The notes: a model not told the origin generated them from the letters alone. A stretch of 64,000 bases of DNA from Arthrobacter sunyaminii (GCF_018866305.1 NZ_CP076456.1:3850266-3914265), one strand, 5' to 3'. Shown: positions 27,600 through 37,777, counted from the stretch's first letter. Made by a program: numbers and translations.

Positions 27600-28445
27600 C
27601 TACCGGGAACTCACGGACTCAAACTTCCTCACGGCAAGCGGAACAAAGATGAGCAGCATTACCGCCGATCCGATCAGCACCGTGGCCACCGCGTGCTGCA
27701 TGGGCCAGGTGTCGGGCACCGGGGTGGTTCCCAGGTTTCCGAACAGCTCCCGGACGGCCTGGACCAGGGCTGAGACGGGGTTCCAGTCCGCGAAAATGCG
27801 CAGCGGCGTGGGCAGCGTGGAGCTTTGCACGAACGCATTGGAAATGAAGGTGATGGGAAACAGGATCATGAAGGAGGCATTGTTGATGGTTTCGGGGGTG
27901 CGCACGGTCATGCCGAGCAGCGCCATGACCCAGCTGAAGGAGTAGGAGAAAAGCAGCAGGAGCCCCACGGCGGCCAGGAAGGACGCAAAGGACGTATTGA
28001 CCCGCCAGCCCACCAGTAACCCCGTGCCCATCATGATCAGCACCGAAATCGCGTTGAGCGCCAGGTCCGAGTTGGTCCGTCCGATCAGTACTGCGGAGGG
28101 GCTCATGGGCAGGGTGCGGAACCTGTCGATGATTCCCTCCTTCAAGTCCTGGGCCATGGCGGCACCGGAGAAGGTGGAGCCGAAGACCACGGTCTGCGCA
28201 AAGATCCCGGCCATCAGGTACTGCGTATAGTCCGTGCCGGCGACGTTGATGGATCCGCCGTAAACCTGGCTGAACAGCAGCACGAACATGACCGGCTGCA
28301 GGACGGCGAAAATGATCATGTCCGGGGAGCGCTTGATCTTGATCAGGTTCCGTTTGGTGACCGTCCAGCCGTCACCGGCCCAGTTGGCCGCGGCCGAGTT
28401 ACCGCGGGCGGCGGCTGCAGGAAGCCTGGTTGCGGCGGCACTCAT
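27600..28445 (-). CDS. ABC-2 permease, DrrB-like
   Basis: A 281-residue protein with six membrane segments, of the daunorubicin-resistance DrrB type (MIIFAVLQPVMFVLLFSQVYGG; AMAQDLKEGIIDRFRTLPMS). It forms the channel for the DrrA-like ATPase, whose stop overlaps its start by 4 bases. A role in exporting hydrophobic drugs or lipids is usual for this family; the substrate here is unknown. Confidence 0.87.
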   Translation of the reverse strand: MSAAATRLPAAAARGNSAAANWAGDGWTVTKRNLIKIKRSPDMIIFAVLQPVMFVLLFSQVYGGSINVAGTDYTQYLMAGIFAQTVVFGSTFSGAAMAQDLKEGIIDRFRTLPMSPSAVLIGRTNSDLALNAISVLIMMGTGLLVGWRVNTSFASFLAAVGLLLLFSYSFSWVMALLGMTVRTPETINNASFMILFPITFISNAFVQSSTLPTPLRIFADWNPVSALVQAVRELFGNLGTTPVPDTWPMQHAVATVLIGSAVMLLIFVPLAVRKFESVSSR

Positions 28446-29515
28446 CGGCGCGCTCCTTCCCTGTGCCGGGCTGCCTTGCCGTGTCCTTCAGCGGTGGACG
28501 GCTCCTCCGGTTCCTGTTCCTCCTCCGCCGGCCGGCCGGTCAGCTGCAGGAACACGTCATCGAGGGTGGGCCGCCGGATGCCGGCGTCGTGCAGTCCAAT
28601 GTCCTGGGTTTGAAGGTCCGCCAGAACCAGCTGCAGGGAGGCCGGGCCGTTCTGAACCGCCACCTCCAGGGTCCTGCCGTCATCAGCGGTGTGGGGTGCA
28701 GCGGATCCGTGCCGGGCGAGTATTTCCCGTGCCGCGCCGGCGTCGTTCCCGTCCATCAGGGCCACCGCAACACTGTGACCGCCAATCCGGGACTTCAGCT
28801 GGTCCGAGGTGCCCTCGGCGATTACTACACCGCGGTCGATCACGGCCACGGCGTCGGCAAGCTGGTCTGCCTCCTCCAAATACTGAGTGGTCAGCAGCAG
28901 CGTGGTGCCGGCGGCAACGAGGTCCTTGATGACCTGCCACAGGGCCAGTCGGCTGCGCGGGTCCAGCCCGGTGGTCGGTTCATCCAGGAACAGGACCCGG
29001 GGGCTGTTGACCAGGGCGCCGGCCAGGTCCAGGCGGCGGCGCATGCCGCCGGAATAGCCTTTCACCGGCCGGTTGCCGGCATCCGTCAGTTCGAACATGT
29101 CGATCAATTCCGCGGCCCGTGTCCGGGCCTCTTTGGCGGGCAGGTGGTAGAGCCGGCCCACCATCCGCAGGTTTTCCTGGCCGGTGAGGTTTTCATCGAC
29201 GGCGGCGTACTGGCCTGAGACGCCGATGATGCGGCGCACTTCCTTGGGGTCGGCCAGCACGTCGATACCGTCAATGCTCAGTGTGCCGGCGTCGGGTTTG
29301 ATCAGGGTGGTGAGGACTTTGACGGCCGTGGTTTTCCCGGCACCGTTGGGGCCCAGCAGGGCCATGACGGTACCTTCCGGCACGGAGATATCCAGGCCGT
29401 CCAGCGCACGGACCGGACCCGATTTGGAGGAATAAACCTTCGTGACTCCCTGTGCCCGGATCAGGCCCTGAACGGGGCCGGGCAGCCCCGAAGAAGAATT
29501 GGGGGTAGTGGACAT
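28442..29515 (-). CDS. ABC ATPase, DrrA-like
   Basis: A 357-residue ATPase of the daunorubicin-resistance type with Walker A GPNGAGKTTA, signature YSGGMRRRLDLA, Walker B VLFLDEPTTGLDPRS and the switch TTQYLEEADQLAD. The C-terminal domain of about 100 residues ends in a charged, Glu-rich tail. ATG at 29515 (MSTTPNSSS) is chosen; the open frame extends to 29908, but that part is antisense-derived sequence inside the MFS gene. Coupled by ATGA overlap to the permease. Confidence 0.9.
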   Translation of the reverse strand: MSTTPNSSSGLPGPVQGLIRAQGVTKVYSSKSGPVRALDGLDISVPEGTVMALLGPNGAGKTTAVKVLTTLIKPDAGTLSIDGIDVLADPKEVRRIIGVSGQYAAVDENLTGQENLRMVGRLYHLPAKEARTRAAELIDMFELTDAGNRPVKGYSGGMRRRLDLAGALVNSPRVLFLDEPTTGLDPRSRLALWQVIKDLVAAGTTLLLTTQYLEEADQLADAVAVIDRGVVIAEGTSDQLKSRIGGHSVAVALMDGNDAGAAREILARHGSAAPHTADDGRTLEVAVQNGPASLQLVLADLQTQDIGLHDAGIRRPTLDDVFLQLTGRPAEEEQEPEEPSTAEGHGKAARHREGARR

Positions 29516-29600
29516 CGTCCGAAGGTAAACCGTGCGGTCAGCGTTCGGAACCCCTATTGCGGACAGCTCCGGTCCGCTGGAGCAAGACCCGGCCGGCTGA

Positions 29601-30827
29601 TCAGGGCTCCTGGATCGAGACCTTTTTTTGCTCGGCGGCGGCAGGCGCAAAAATGATGGAAAGCAGCATGGCTGCGCCCACCACCAGCAGGGAATTACGG
29701 ATTCCCCAGTGTTCGCCCAGGAAGCCGAGCACCGGCGGGCCAATGAAGAAGGCCGAGTAGCCGATGGTGGAGACAACGGACACCCGGGCCGCAGCGTGCG
29801 CCGGGTCCTCGCCGGCGGCCGACATGCCCATCGGGAAGCCCAGCGCTGCGCCGATTCCCCACAGGACGGCGCCAAGCGCGGCCAGGGGAAGGTTGGGTGC
29901 CAGGACAAAGAGCAGCAGGCCCACGAGGGACGCGCCCATGCAGATCCGCAATGCCGGCACGCGGCCCATCCGGTCGATCAGCCGGGCGCCGAACCAGCGC
30001 GTCAGAGTCATGGCGGCCACAAAGGTTGCGAACATTACGGCGCCGGCGGACTCACTGCTTCCCAGCCCGTCCACGGTCGCCTTGGCCACCCAGTCATTGG
30101 CGGCGCCTTCGGTCAGCGCCGCGCCCAGAACCACGACGCCGATCAGCAGCGTACGTCCTTCTTTCCAGGCGCCGAAGCGGGAGGGTTTCACAGCCGCGCC
30201 GGTACCGTCGGTGCCGTGGACGGCATGGGACAGCTGCAGGAAGTTGCGCGGCACGATCAGCACCGCAATGCAGACCACGGTCAGGATGGCCAGCAGATGC
30301 AGGGACAGCGAGATACCCAGAGCGGACAGGCCGGCGCCGATCAGGGCGCCCACAAAGGAACCACCGGAGAACGCCCCGTGGAATTTAGGCATGATGTTCC
30401 GGCCAAGCCGGCGCTCCACGTCCGCGCCCTCCAGGTTCATCGCAACGTCCCAGCCGGCAATGCCGACGCCAAAGATCAGCAAACCCACGGCCGTCAGCGG
30501 AATCGACCCCAGGTACAGTCCCGCGGCGATGATCAGGGATGCGGCCGACGTCGTGATCCCGCCGGCACGCACAGTGCCGGCGGTGCCGATCCGCTGTGCC
30601 ACCGAACCGGCCAGCGGAAGGGCCGTTACCGAGCCGATCGCGGAGAACAGCAGCAGCAGCCCCACGCCGGCCGCACCAATACCGAGGTCCTGGGCCGCGG
30701 CGGGAATGCGGGCCGCCCAGCTGGCAAAGACAAGGCCGTTGAGGCCGAAAACCACGAAAACGGCAATGAGTGCCTTGTTGAGGGCAGTCTCTCTTTGGAC
30801 AGTGTCAGTCGGGTTCTTTTCGGTCAC
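29601..30827 (-). CDS. MFS transporter
   Basis: A 408-residue permease with twelve predicted helices. The pattern FGLNGLVFASWAARIPAAA resembles the YbjJ/FucP-like subgroup of MFS proteins. It is 14 bases downstream of the ABC-F gene, so they may be co-transcribed. Substrate unknown. Confidence 0.85.
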   Translation of the reverse strand: MTEKNPTDTVQRETALNKALIAVFVVFGLNGLVFASWAARIPAAAQDLGIGAAGVGLLLLFSAIGSVTALPLAGSVAQRIGTAGTVRAGGITTSAASLIIAAGLYLGSIPLTAVGLLIFGVGIAGWDVAMNLEGADVERRLGRNIMPKFHGAFSGGSFVGALIGAGLSALGISLSLHLLAILTVVCIAVLIVPRNFLQLSHAVHGTDGTGAAVKPSRFGAWKEGRTLLIGVVVLGAALTEGAANDWVAKATVDGLGSSESAGAVMFATFVAAMTLTRWFGARLIDRMGRVPALRICMGASLVGLLLFVLAPNLPLAALGAVLWGIGAALGFPMGMSAAGEDPAHAAARVSVVSTIGYSAFFIGPPVLGFLGEHWGIRNSLLVVGAAMLLSIIFAPAAAEQKKVSIQEP

Positions 30828-30841
30828 GGCAATATTGTCCC

Positions 30842-32524
30842 CTACCGCGCGCGGACCACGCGTTTCTCATCCCAGACCGGAGTCTCGGATTCATAGACCT
30901 TCCCGTCGGAACCGAACACCAGGAACCGGTCGAAGCTGCGGGCGAACCAGCGGTCGTGGGTGACGGCCAGAACGGTTCCTTCGAACGCCTCGATGGCCTT
31001 TTCCAGGGCTTCGGCGGAGTGCAGGTCCAGGTTGTCGGTGGGCTCATCAAGCAGCAGCAGCGTGGCACCGGAGAGTTCCAGCAGCAGGATCTGCAGCCGC
31101 GCCTGCTGCCCGCCGGAAAGCGAGTCGTATTTCTGCTCGGAGGACGCCGCCAGGCCGTAGCGGTCCAGGGCTCCGGCGGCGGCTTCGCGGCCGAGGCCGG
31201 AGCGGTGTTCATCACCGCGGTGCAGGATGTCCAGCAGGGTTTTTCCGAGCAGGTCCGGGCGCATCATGGTCTGGGCGAAGAACCCCGGCCGGATGCGGGC
31301 GCCGAGCTTGACGGAACCCTCGTGCGGAACGGGAGAGATTTCCACCTCGGACACCGGCTCGTGTTCCTTGTCCGGGTCGGTGCCGCCCAGGGCCAGCAGG
31401 CGCAGGAAGTGGGACTTTCCGGACCCGTTGGAGCCGAGCACGCCCACCCGGTCGCCAAACCAGATTTCCGTGCTGAACGGCTTCATCAGCCCGGTCAGCT
31501 CCAGTTTCTGCGCGACGACGGCCCGTTTGGCGGTGCGTCCGCCGCGCAGGCGCATCTTGACGTTCTGTTCAATCGGCAGGGCCTCGGGCGGACCCGCTTC
31601 GAGGAACTTGGCCAGCCGGGTCTGGGCGGCCTGGTACCGGTTGGCCATGTCGGAGCGGAACGCCGCCTTGTTCTTGTACATGTTCACGAGCTCTTTGAGC
31701 TTGAGGTGCTCCTCATCCCAGCGCCGGCGCAGTTCCTCGAACCGAGCGTTGCGGTCCTCGCGCGCCGTGACATAGCTGCTGAAGCCGCCGCCGTGGATCC
31801 AGGCCGACGCGCCGTTGATGCCCGGTTCCAGGGTGACGATGCGGGTGGCGGCGTTGTCGAGCAGTTCCCGGTCGTGGCTGACAAACAGGACGGATTTCTT
31901 GGACTCAGCGAGTTTGGCTTCCAGCCAGCGCTTGCCGGGAACATCCAGATAGTTGTCCGGCTCATCCAGCAGCAGCAGCTCATCCGGGCCGGAGAACAGT
32001 GCCTCCAGGACCAGGCGTTTCTGTTCGCCGCCGGACAGGGTGGAGGCCTTGCGGTACTGGGCGCGGTCAAAGGGCATGCCCAGGGCCGCCATGGTGACCT
32101 CGTCCCAGACGGTTTCCTGCTCGTAGCCGCCGGCGTCTCCCCAGTCGGCAATGGCGGTGGCGTAGCGCATCTGGGTGGGCTCGTCGTCGTGCTCCATCAT
32201 CGCCAGCTCCGCATCATCCACGGCTTTGGCGGCCGCGGCGAGCGCCGGCGGGGCGGCAGAGACCAAAAGGTCCCGGACCGTGCTGTCATCGCGGACCTGG
32301 CCCACGAACTGGCGCATGATGCCCATGGATCCGGATTTGGACACGGTGCCCTCGTCGGCCTTCATGTCCTCGGCGATGATGCGCAGCAGGGTGGTCTTGC
32401 CGGTGCCGTTGGGTCCGATCAGGGCCGTCTTGTGCCCGTCCCCCACCTTGAAGCTGACGCCGTTGAGCAGCTGCCTGCCGTCGGAGAGGAAATAGTCAAT
32501 GTTGGATACGTCGAGGTGTGCCAC
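30842..32524 (-). CDS. ABC-F family ATPase
   Basis: A 560-residue protein with two ABC cassettes and no membrane segment. The first has Walker A GPNGTGKTT, signature LSGGEQKR and Walker B LLLDEPDNYLD. The second has GSNGSGKSH, LSGGQQARLQ and LLLDEPTDNLD. A charged linker separates them. ABC-F proteins act on the ribosome, relieving stalling or protecting against antibiotics; which applies here is not clear. It is followed by an MFS gene, an arrangement compatible with drug resistance. Confidence 0.9.
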   Translation of the reverse strand: MAHLDVSNIDYFLSDGRQLLNGVSFKVGDGHKTALIGPNGTGKTTLLRIIAEDMKADEGTVSKSGSMGIMRQFVGQVRDDSTVRDLLVSAAPPALAAAAKAVDDAELAMMEHDDEPTQMRYATAIADWGDAGGYEQETVWDEVTMAALGMPFDRAQYRKASTLSGGEQKRLVLEALFSGPDELLLLDEPDNYLDVPGKRWLEAKLAESKKSVLFVSHDRELLDNAATRIVTLEPGINGASAWIHGGGFSSYVTAREDRNARFEELRRRWDEEHLKLKELVNMYKNKAAFRSDMANRYQAAQTRLAKFLEAGPPEALPIEQNVKMRLRGGRTAKRAVVAQKLELTGLMKPFSTEIWFGDRVGVLGSNGSGKSHFLRLLALGGTDPDKEHEPVSEVEISPVPHEGSVKLGARIRPGFFAQTMMRPDLLGKTLLDILHRGDEHRSGLGREAAAGALDRYGLAASSEQKYDSLSGGQQARLQILLLELSGATLLLLDEPTDNLDLHSAEALEKAIEAFEGTVLAVTHDRWFARSFDRFLVFGSDGKVYESETPVWDEKRVVRAR

Positions 32525-32637
32525 ACTTCCATCCTCCCATCCCGCCGGGATGGACAGCCGCGGCCCTGACGTGCCTAGGATGAAGGCCGCGTGTCTCCGC
32601 CCGGGACACGCCGGAAATACCCCGCTAAGGAGCGAAG

Positions 32638-32958
32638 ATGATCTTCATTACCGTCAAGTTCAACGTCAAGCCGGAATGGGTGGAGCGCTGGCCGGAACTG
32701 ACCAAAGATTTCACCGCCGCCACCCGTGCCGAGCCCGGCAACCTGTGGTTCGACTGGTCACGCAGCCTGGAAAACCCCAACGAGTTTGTCCTCGTGGAAG
32801 CCTTCAAGGACGACGCCGCCGAGGCTCACGTGGGCAGCGACCACTTCCAGCAGGCCATGAAGGATATGGTCCAGGCGCTGGTCGAGACTCCGAAGATCAT
32901 CAACACGGTCATCGAGGGCGAAGACTGGTCCCGGATGGGTGAACTGACCGTCGAGTAG
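32638..32958 (+). CDS. Putative quinol monooxygenase (ABM domain)
   Basis: A 106-residue protein of the ABM/YgiN ferredoxin-like fold. Typical features are the opening FITVKFNVKPE, EPGNLWFDWSRS and the conserved His in SDHFQQAM. Such small dimers act as cofactor-free monooxygenases or quinone-handling proteins. ATG at 32638 has AAGGAG 7 bases upstream. It converges on the HicA-like gene across a hairpin. Confidence 0.82.
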   Translation: MIFITVKFNVKPEWVERWPELTKDFTAATRAEPGNLWFDWSRSLENPNEFVLVEAFKDDAAEAHVGSDHFQQAMKDMVQALVETPKIINTVIEGEDWSRMGELTVE

Positions 32959-32979
32959 CCACCGGCCACGGGCCGGCGG
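32959..32979. terminator. Hairpin between convergent genes
   Basis: CCACCGGCC / GGCCGGCGG with a 3-base ACG loop (one mismatch) lies between the stops of the monooxygenase and HicA-like genes, and probably terminates both. Confidence 0.5.
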
Positions 32980-32982
32980 ATC

Positions 32983-33252
32983 CTACTTGGTGTCCAGCGT
33001 GTATCCGGCCCGGGTCAGCATTTTGCGCAGGTCCACAACGGTCTGCTCGTCAATGTCCTTGCCCCGCGGAGGCTCCAGATAGTCGGTTTCACCGGCGAGG
33101 GTAACCTCATACTTGCCGTTGTGTTCCCGGGTGGTGTCGGCCACGGCCTCCAGCAGGGAGCGGACTCGCTTCCACTCAATGTTGGAACTGGTGGGATGCC
33201 GCAGGATCTCGTCCAGGGTGTCCCGGTGGTGGTTGTTCAGGTGCACGGTCAT
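32983..33252 (-). CDS. Small HicA-like protein
   Basis: An 89-residue protein. The pattern HPTSSNIEWKRVRSLLEAV, then GKYEVTLAG and a C-terminal LRKMLTRAGY resembles HicA-type mRNA interferase folds (a small dsRBD-like domain). The usual catalytic His of HicA is not clearly placed, and no HicB antitoxin lies beside it. ATG at 33252 follows AGGAGG. It may be a non-toxic stand-alone relative. Hypothetical protein is the safe label. Confidence 0.5.
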   Translation of the reverse strand: MTVHLNNHHRDTLDEILRHPTSSNIEWKRVRSLLEAVADTTREHNGKYEVTLAGETDYLEPPRGKDIDEQTVVDLRKMLTRAGYTLDTK

Positions 33253-33331
33253 CGGTAAACCTCCTGGTTCCAGTTGCCCATGCCGGGGTCCTGAGCGCAA
33301 GGGATGCAGGCCAGGTCACGGGCGGACGGTG

Positions 33332-34639
33332 TCAGTTCCCGGGGGTCCCGCTGAAGAATGCGGCCATCCGCCGCGGCACCAGGTGCCCCAGCTGGGGGGC
33401 CAGTGTCCGCGAGCCCGCTTCGATCACCAAACCCCAGGCGGCCATGACCAGGAACGTCCACCAGGCGGGGCCAACGGTTCCTGCTCCCGGGCCGAAGCCG
33501 CTGCCCCCGGCGGTGCCCTGTCCCGCCGCCACGAGGCTGATGACGGACAGCACCGCGCCGCCCAGACCGAAAACCGCCGGCAGGGTCAGCCATGATTCCT
33601 GCCCTGCCGGCTCCCCCCGGTTACGGCCCCGGCTGAGGGACCAGAGGACTGCCGCCGCCGTGGCCAGCAGCAGCACCAGGACTCCGACGGCGGCACTGGC
33701 CCAGACGGGCAGGTCGCCCACGGTCAGCGGAAAGAGTCCCGACAGCGGCAACCCCAGGTTCGCCACAGCGGACAGATGGCCGGTGGCGAAGGCCCAGGCC
33801 GACGCTGTCGGCAGCCAGAGCGGTGCGGCGAAGGCCACCGCAGCCCCGCCGTGCACCAGGGCCGTGACGAGCAGCGCCAGGCCGATCACGCAGGTGTAGG
33901 CAAGATAGTGGCAGCCGGCCAGGCGCAGCGCCGGCCGAAGTCCCGGCAGCGCTGCTTCAGCCCGCCTGAACCAGCGAAGCTCCGTACCGGCCTCGCGTTT
34001 CCGTCCCGCCCAGCTGGCCGCCGTCCCCAGCAGCACGGCGCCGGCCACCAGGCTCGGTGAGGCAGCGGTCAGGAACGCGTCACCGGTGTCAGTGGTTCCG
34101 CGCAGTGAAACCAGGAGGCTCAGCAGCACGGAGAAGGCAGCCAGCGCCAGTCCCGTGAGTCCTGCGTAAAGCCAGCGGGCCCCGTCTGATTCCAGTGCCG
34201 CCTTACGTTCCGCGCGGCGGCCAAGACGCCAGAGTGATGCCGTTGCCACAGCTGTCAGCGCCAGGGGAAGAACCCCCACCCACACGCTGACCAGCGGCGC
34301 GCCGAAGTCCGTTACGGTGGAGGACACTGTCAGGACCGTTGTTCCGCCCAGCGCCATCGCGGCCAGGAAAAAGGGATAGATCGCTAGGGCCGAGGGACCG
34401 TCAAGCCTGGCCCCCATGCTGCCGGCCGAATCATTCATGGCGTTCAGGGCACCCGCCCCGCCCAGGAAGAATCCCAGGACCAGCAGCGCCATGGTCACCA
34501 GGGCGGCGCCCAGGGTCAGGCCGTAGGCAATCAGTGCCGACTGCACTGCCAGCCACCAGCGCGGGCTCAGGCGCCCGGTTACGGGAGGCGGGACGAGGGT
34601 GTCCGGATTCGCCGGCTCCCCGTTGTCCTGGTTGTGCAT
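33332..34639 (-). CDS. Hypothetical polytopic membrane protein
   Basis: A 435-residue, very hydrophobic protein with about ten or more membrane helices. The cytoplasmic N-terminus is Pro/Asn-rich. No motif that identifies a family is visible. Similar unannotated membrane proteins are common in actinobacteria. It stands between the HicA-like gene and the FAD oxidoreductase gene on the same strand. Confidence 0.6.
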   Translation of the reverse strand: MHNQDNGEPANPDTLVPPPVTGRLSPRWWLAVQSALIAYGLTLGAALVTMALLVLGFFLGGAGALNAMNDSAGSMGARLDGPSALAIYPFFLAAMALGGTTVLTVSSTVTDFGAPLVSVWVGVLPLALTAVATASLWRLGRRAERKAALESDGARWLYAGLTGLALAAFSVLLSLLVSLRGTTDTGDAFLTAASPSLVAGAVLLGTAASWAGRKREAGTELRWFRRAEAALPGLRPALRLAGCHYLAYTCVIGLALLVTALVHGGAAVAFAAPLWLPTASAWAFATGHLSAVANLGLPLSGLFPLTVGDLPVWASAAVGVLVLLLATAAAVLWSLSRGRNRGEPAGQESWLTLPAVFGLGGAVLSVISLVAAGQGTAGGSGFGPGAGTVGPAWWTFLVMAAWGLVIEAGSRTLAPQLGHLVPRRMAAFFSGTPGN

Positions 34640-34706
34640 GGTCCATTCCCTCTGCAGAGCGTGAGCGGGGTTCCGCTGGATTTAAACATACAAGCTTGCA
34701 GCGGCG

Positions 34707-36152
34707 TCAGCTGTTTACCCCTAGGTCCGGCATCGGCAGGGCATGCCGCCGGCGCAGTGCCAGCCCGGCGGCATGAAAGCCTCCCATACCGTGGACCCCG
34801 GGTCCCGGCGGCGTGGACGCCGAGCAGAGATAGATCCCCGGAAGCGGCGTTTGCCATGGATTCACTGCCGGTACGGGGCGCGCCGCCATCTGCCACAGGC
34901 TCACTGCGCCGCCGCCAAAGTCACCGCCCACATAGTTCTCGTTGTAGCGCTCCAGGTCCGCCGCCGTCGTCACCTGCGAGCGCACGACGACGTCGCGGAA
35001 GCCGGGTGCGAACCGTTCAATCTGCGCGGTGACGGCTTCGGTCATGTCCACCGTGGAACCGGCCGGAACGTGGCAGTAGGTCCACAGGATATGGCGGCCC
35101 GCCGGTGCCCGGGAGGAATCGAAGGTGCTGGGCTGGGACAGCAGGACGTAGGGCTTGTGCGGATGCTTTCCCGCCGCGACCTGCGCCTCGGCGGCGGCAA
35201 GTTCGGCGCGGCGCCCGCCCAGGTGCACCGTTCCGGCCCGTCCCACTTCCCGGTTGGCCCACGGCACCGGGCCGGAGAGGATGAAGTCCACCTTGCAGGC
35301 CGCGTTGCCGTACCGGAACCGCTCCAGCGCTCCCGCATACCGTCCCGGCAGCTCCGGTCCGGCGAGCTCCAGCAGGGTCCTGGGGGAAACGTCGAGCAGG
35401 ACGGTCCTGGCGCCGCGGACCTCATCGAGTGAGGACACCCGGTGGTCCGTGACCAGCTCTCCTCCGTGTGCCTGCAGGTCCTTCACCATGGCATCGGCAA
35501 TTGCCTGGGATCCGCCGTCGGGCACCGGCCAGCCCACGGTGTGGGCGAGCAGGGCCAGAAGCAGGCCGCCGCCGGCCGACGGCAGTGAGGGCATGCGTCC
35601 CACCGGGTGGGCGGCGACTCCGGTGAGCAGGGCCGGCGCCTTATCGGCGGTGAACCGCGTGTTCCACAACGGGGTGCCCTGGTCCAGGGCGGCGCGGCCG
35701 AACGCCAGTGCCGCACCGGGCTGCCGGTAGCCCCGGATCAGCGGGGACATCAACAGCTCGGTGATGGCTTCGCTGCGCCGGACCAGCGGCGACATCAGCT
35801 TACGGAAGGCAGGCCCGTCTGCCCCCAGCCCCTCGACGGTGCGTTCCAGGTCCTTGTAGGCCAGTCCGGCGTCGCCCCCGTCCAAAGGATGCGCATAGGA
35901 GATCTCCGGCACCGTGAGCTTGATGCGGTCGGCCAGTTCAAACCGGCGGAAGAAGGGGGACGCCAGGGCCATGGGATGCACGGCCGAGCACACGTCGTAC
36001 CGGTGGCCGGGCTCCAGCAGTTCCTTGGTGCGGCTGCCGCCGCCGGCCGTTGGCCCCGCTTCGAAAACCTGCACCGACAGCCCCGCACGGGCCATGATGA
36101 CCGCAGCCGCCAGACCGTTGGGCCCGGAACCGACCACCGCGACATCGGTCAT
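34707..36152 (-). CDS. Phytoene desaturase-like NAD(P)/FAD oxidoreductase
   Basis: A 481-residue flavoprotein with an N-terminal dinucleotide-binding motif (VAVVGSGPNGLAAAVIMARAG, residues 4-24) and second FAD motif EAGPTAGGG. The C-terminal FAD segment is GIYLCSASTPPGPGVHGMGGF. It matches the CrtI/retinol-saturase-type group, but no carotenoid genes are present, so the substrate is unknown. Its start overlaps the stop of the GT87 gene by 4 bases, pointing to co-translation. Confidence 0.82.
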   Translation of the reverse strand: MTDVAVVGSGPNGLAAAVIMARAGLSVQVFEAGPTAGGGSRTKELLEPGHRYDVCSAVHPMALASPFFRRFELADRIKLTVPEISYAHPLDGGDAGLAYKDLERTVEGLGADGPAFRKLMSPLVRRSEAITELLMSPLIRGYRQPGAALAFGRAALDQGTPLWNTRFTADKAPALLTGVAAHPVGRMPSLPSAGGGLLLALLAHTVGWPVPDGGSQAIADAMVKDLQAHGGELVTDHRVSSLDEVRGARTVLLDVSPRTLLELAGPELPGRYAGALERFRYGNAACKVDFILSGPVPWANREVGRAGTVHLGGRRAELAAAEAQVAAGKHPHKPYVLLSQPSTFDSSRAPAGRHILWTYCHVPAGSTVDMTEAVTAQIERFAPGFRDVVVRSQVTTAADLERYNENYVGGDFGGGAVSLWQMAARPVPAVNPWQTPLPGIYLCSASTPPGPGVHGMGGFHAAGLALRRRHALPMPDLGVNS

Positions 36153-37624
36153 GGTGTTCCTGCTTCCTTCGGAGTGGATGTCCGGGTGCCGGCTTCCCCA
36201 GCTGACGTGCCGCTGATCCTGCGGCGCAGCCGGAACCGGTCGGGTGCGTGGTCGAAGGGCCCGCCCTGCGGATCATCGATGTTCAGCCGACGCACCGGAT
36301 CGCGGGCGGGCACCAGGATGTCCCTGACCACCTGGGACATCAGCCAGGCCGTGGCCAGCACGTGCCCGGCCACGGCCCACACGTAGTAGGCGGCGTCGAT
36401 GTTGTTCTGGGCGGAGCCGCCGGAGGTTTGCGCGCCCAGATACATCCAGATGGCCCACCAGTGGAGCACTTCGAAGAACTGCCAGACCAGAAAGTCTCTC
36501 CACCTGGGACGGGCAAGCGCCACCAGCGGAATCAGCCACAGGACAAACTGGGGCGAATACACCTTGTTGGTCAGGATGAAGGCGGCAACAATCAGGAACG
36601 CCAGCTGCGCCAGCCGGGGCCGCCTCGGAGCGGCAAGTCCCAGGAGTGCAATGCCCGCGCAGGCCGCGGTGAACAGGAAATAGGCCCAGAAATTGATGAA
36701 CCCTGAATCCGCCTGCGACTGCCCCCACCGCTCCGCCAGCACGTTCCACGCAAACCATACGGAGGAATACCCCGCAGGCCGCTCCCCGGTGAAGGTCAGG
36801 AAGAACTTCCAGCCGGTGAAGTCGGCAACCATGAACGGAACGTTCACCACCAGCCATGCGGCCGCAGCTGCGCCCGTTGCCTGGAAGGCCGGGCGCAGCC
36901 GCCCGGTCCGCAGTGCCAGAACCAGCACTGCGCCGAGGATCAGCACCGGATAGAGCTTCAGCGCCGCCCCCAGACCCAGCAGCACTCCGGCTAGGACCGG
37001 GCGGCTGCGCGCAAAAGCCAGCATGCCCAGCGCCGCCAGCAGCACGGCCCAAACGTCCCAGTTAATGAACACCGACAGGATCATGGCGGGGGCCAGCGCC
37101 ACCATGGCAGCGTCCCAGGGCCTGCGGTTGGCCATCCGCATGGTCGCGATGACCGTGCCGATCCAGGCCAGGACCGCCAGGACCGCATTGACGTCAAAGT
37201 AGGCCAGCGCGCGTTCCTGCGATCCGCCGTCGGGCACCAGCAGGGCAACGGCGCCCGCCAGCAGCCCCAGCAGCACGGGGTATTCGAAGGCGGCGTCCGG
37301 GGTCAGGAAGGGAAAAACGCCCTGCGCCAGACCGCGGGAGTCGAACAGGACCGGCCAGTCCGAGTAACAGGCCTGATAGAAGTGGGTCGGTGCGGTCCAG
37401 CCGCCGGTGCGGCACGGCATTTTCACCAGCACCGCCACCAGAGCTGCTGCCGTGGTGAGCAGGATCAGGACCCGCTCCACGGTAAAGAACCCGGGCGTCA
37501 CGATGCCCGGGGCGGTGTGGCGGCCCAGCGGACCGCCAATGCCCTCGGTGAGTTCGCGCAGCAGCGGGTCATTGCGGCTGGGCACCACTATCCGCAGCGG
37601 CTGGCGTCGGGGCTTGGGCTCCAT
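36149..37624 (-). CDS. GT87-type polyprenol-phosphate-sugar glycosyltransferase
   Basis: A 491-residue membrane protein with about ten helices, of the GT-C type resembling GT87 (mannosyltransferases using polyprenyl-phosphate donors). Acidic residues after the first helix ([15 protein letters not shown]) fit the catalytic loop of this class. ATG at 37624 (MEPKPRRQ) is preferred; the longer frame lacks sense. It is divergent from ino1, a conserved neighbourhood in related bacteria. A role in glycosylating envelope lipids is likely. Confidence 0.75.
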   Translation of the reverse strand: MEPKPRRQPLRIVVPSRNDPLLRELTEGIGGPLGRHTAPGIVTPGFFTVERVLILLTTAAALVAVLVKMPCRTGGWTAPTHFYQACYSDWPVLFDSRGLAQGVFPFLTPDAAFEYPVLLGLLAGAVALLVPDGGSQERALAYFDVNAVLAVLAWIGTVIATMRMANRRPWDAAMVALAPAMILSVFINWDVWAVLLAALGMLAFARSRPVLAGVLLGLGAALKLYPVLILGAVLVLALRTGRLRPAFQATGAAAAAWLVVNVPFMVADFTGWKFFLTFTGERPAGYSSVWFAWNVLAERWGQSQADSGFINFWAYFLFTAACAGIALLGLAAPRRPRLAQLAFLIVAAFILTNKVYSPQFVLWLIPLVALARPRWRDFLVWQFFEVLHWWAIWMYLGAQTSGGSAQNNIDAAYYVWAVAGHVLATAWLMSQVVRDILVPARDPVRRLNIDDPQGGPFDHAPDRFRLRRRISGTSAGEAGTRTSTPKEAGTP

Positions 37625-37735
37625 GGTTACCAGTATGCCGCTCCGCCCCGGCTTCTCCGGGTGCCGGACGGCACCGCAGTCGCCGCCGCTGCGCGAAGCT
37701 GTGATGCCAAACACTAATTGCTTGGGTAGAGGCCG

Positions 37736-37777
37736 TAGACTGGGCCCGGTCTTGCCGCCGCAGGTGCGGCGGTTGAT
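37736..37777 (+). promoter_or_regulatory. Promoter region and leader hairpin of ino1
   Basis: TAGACT (37736-37741) is a good -10, without a convincing -35. The leader then contains the inverted repeat GCCGCCGCA-GGT-GCGGCGGT (about 37755-37774), a stable hairpin 25 bases before the start. Confidence 0.4.

Noticed and set aside
29516..29908. Upstream extension of the DrrA-like ATPase frame
   Set aside because: It overlaps the C-terminal part of the MFS gene in another frame and lacks protein character; ATG at 29515 is directly before the ABC domain.
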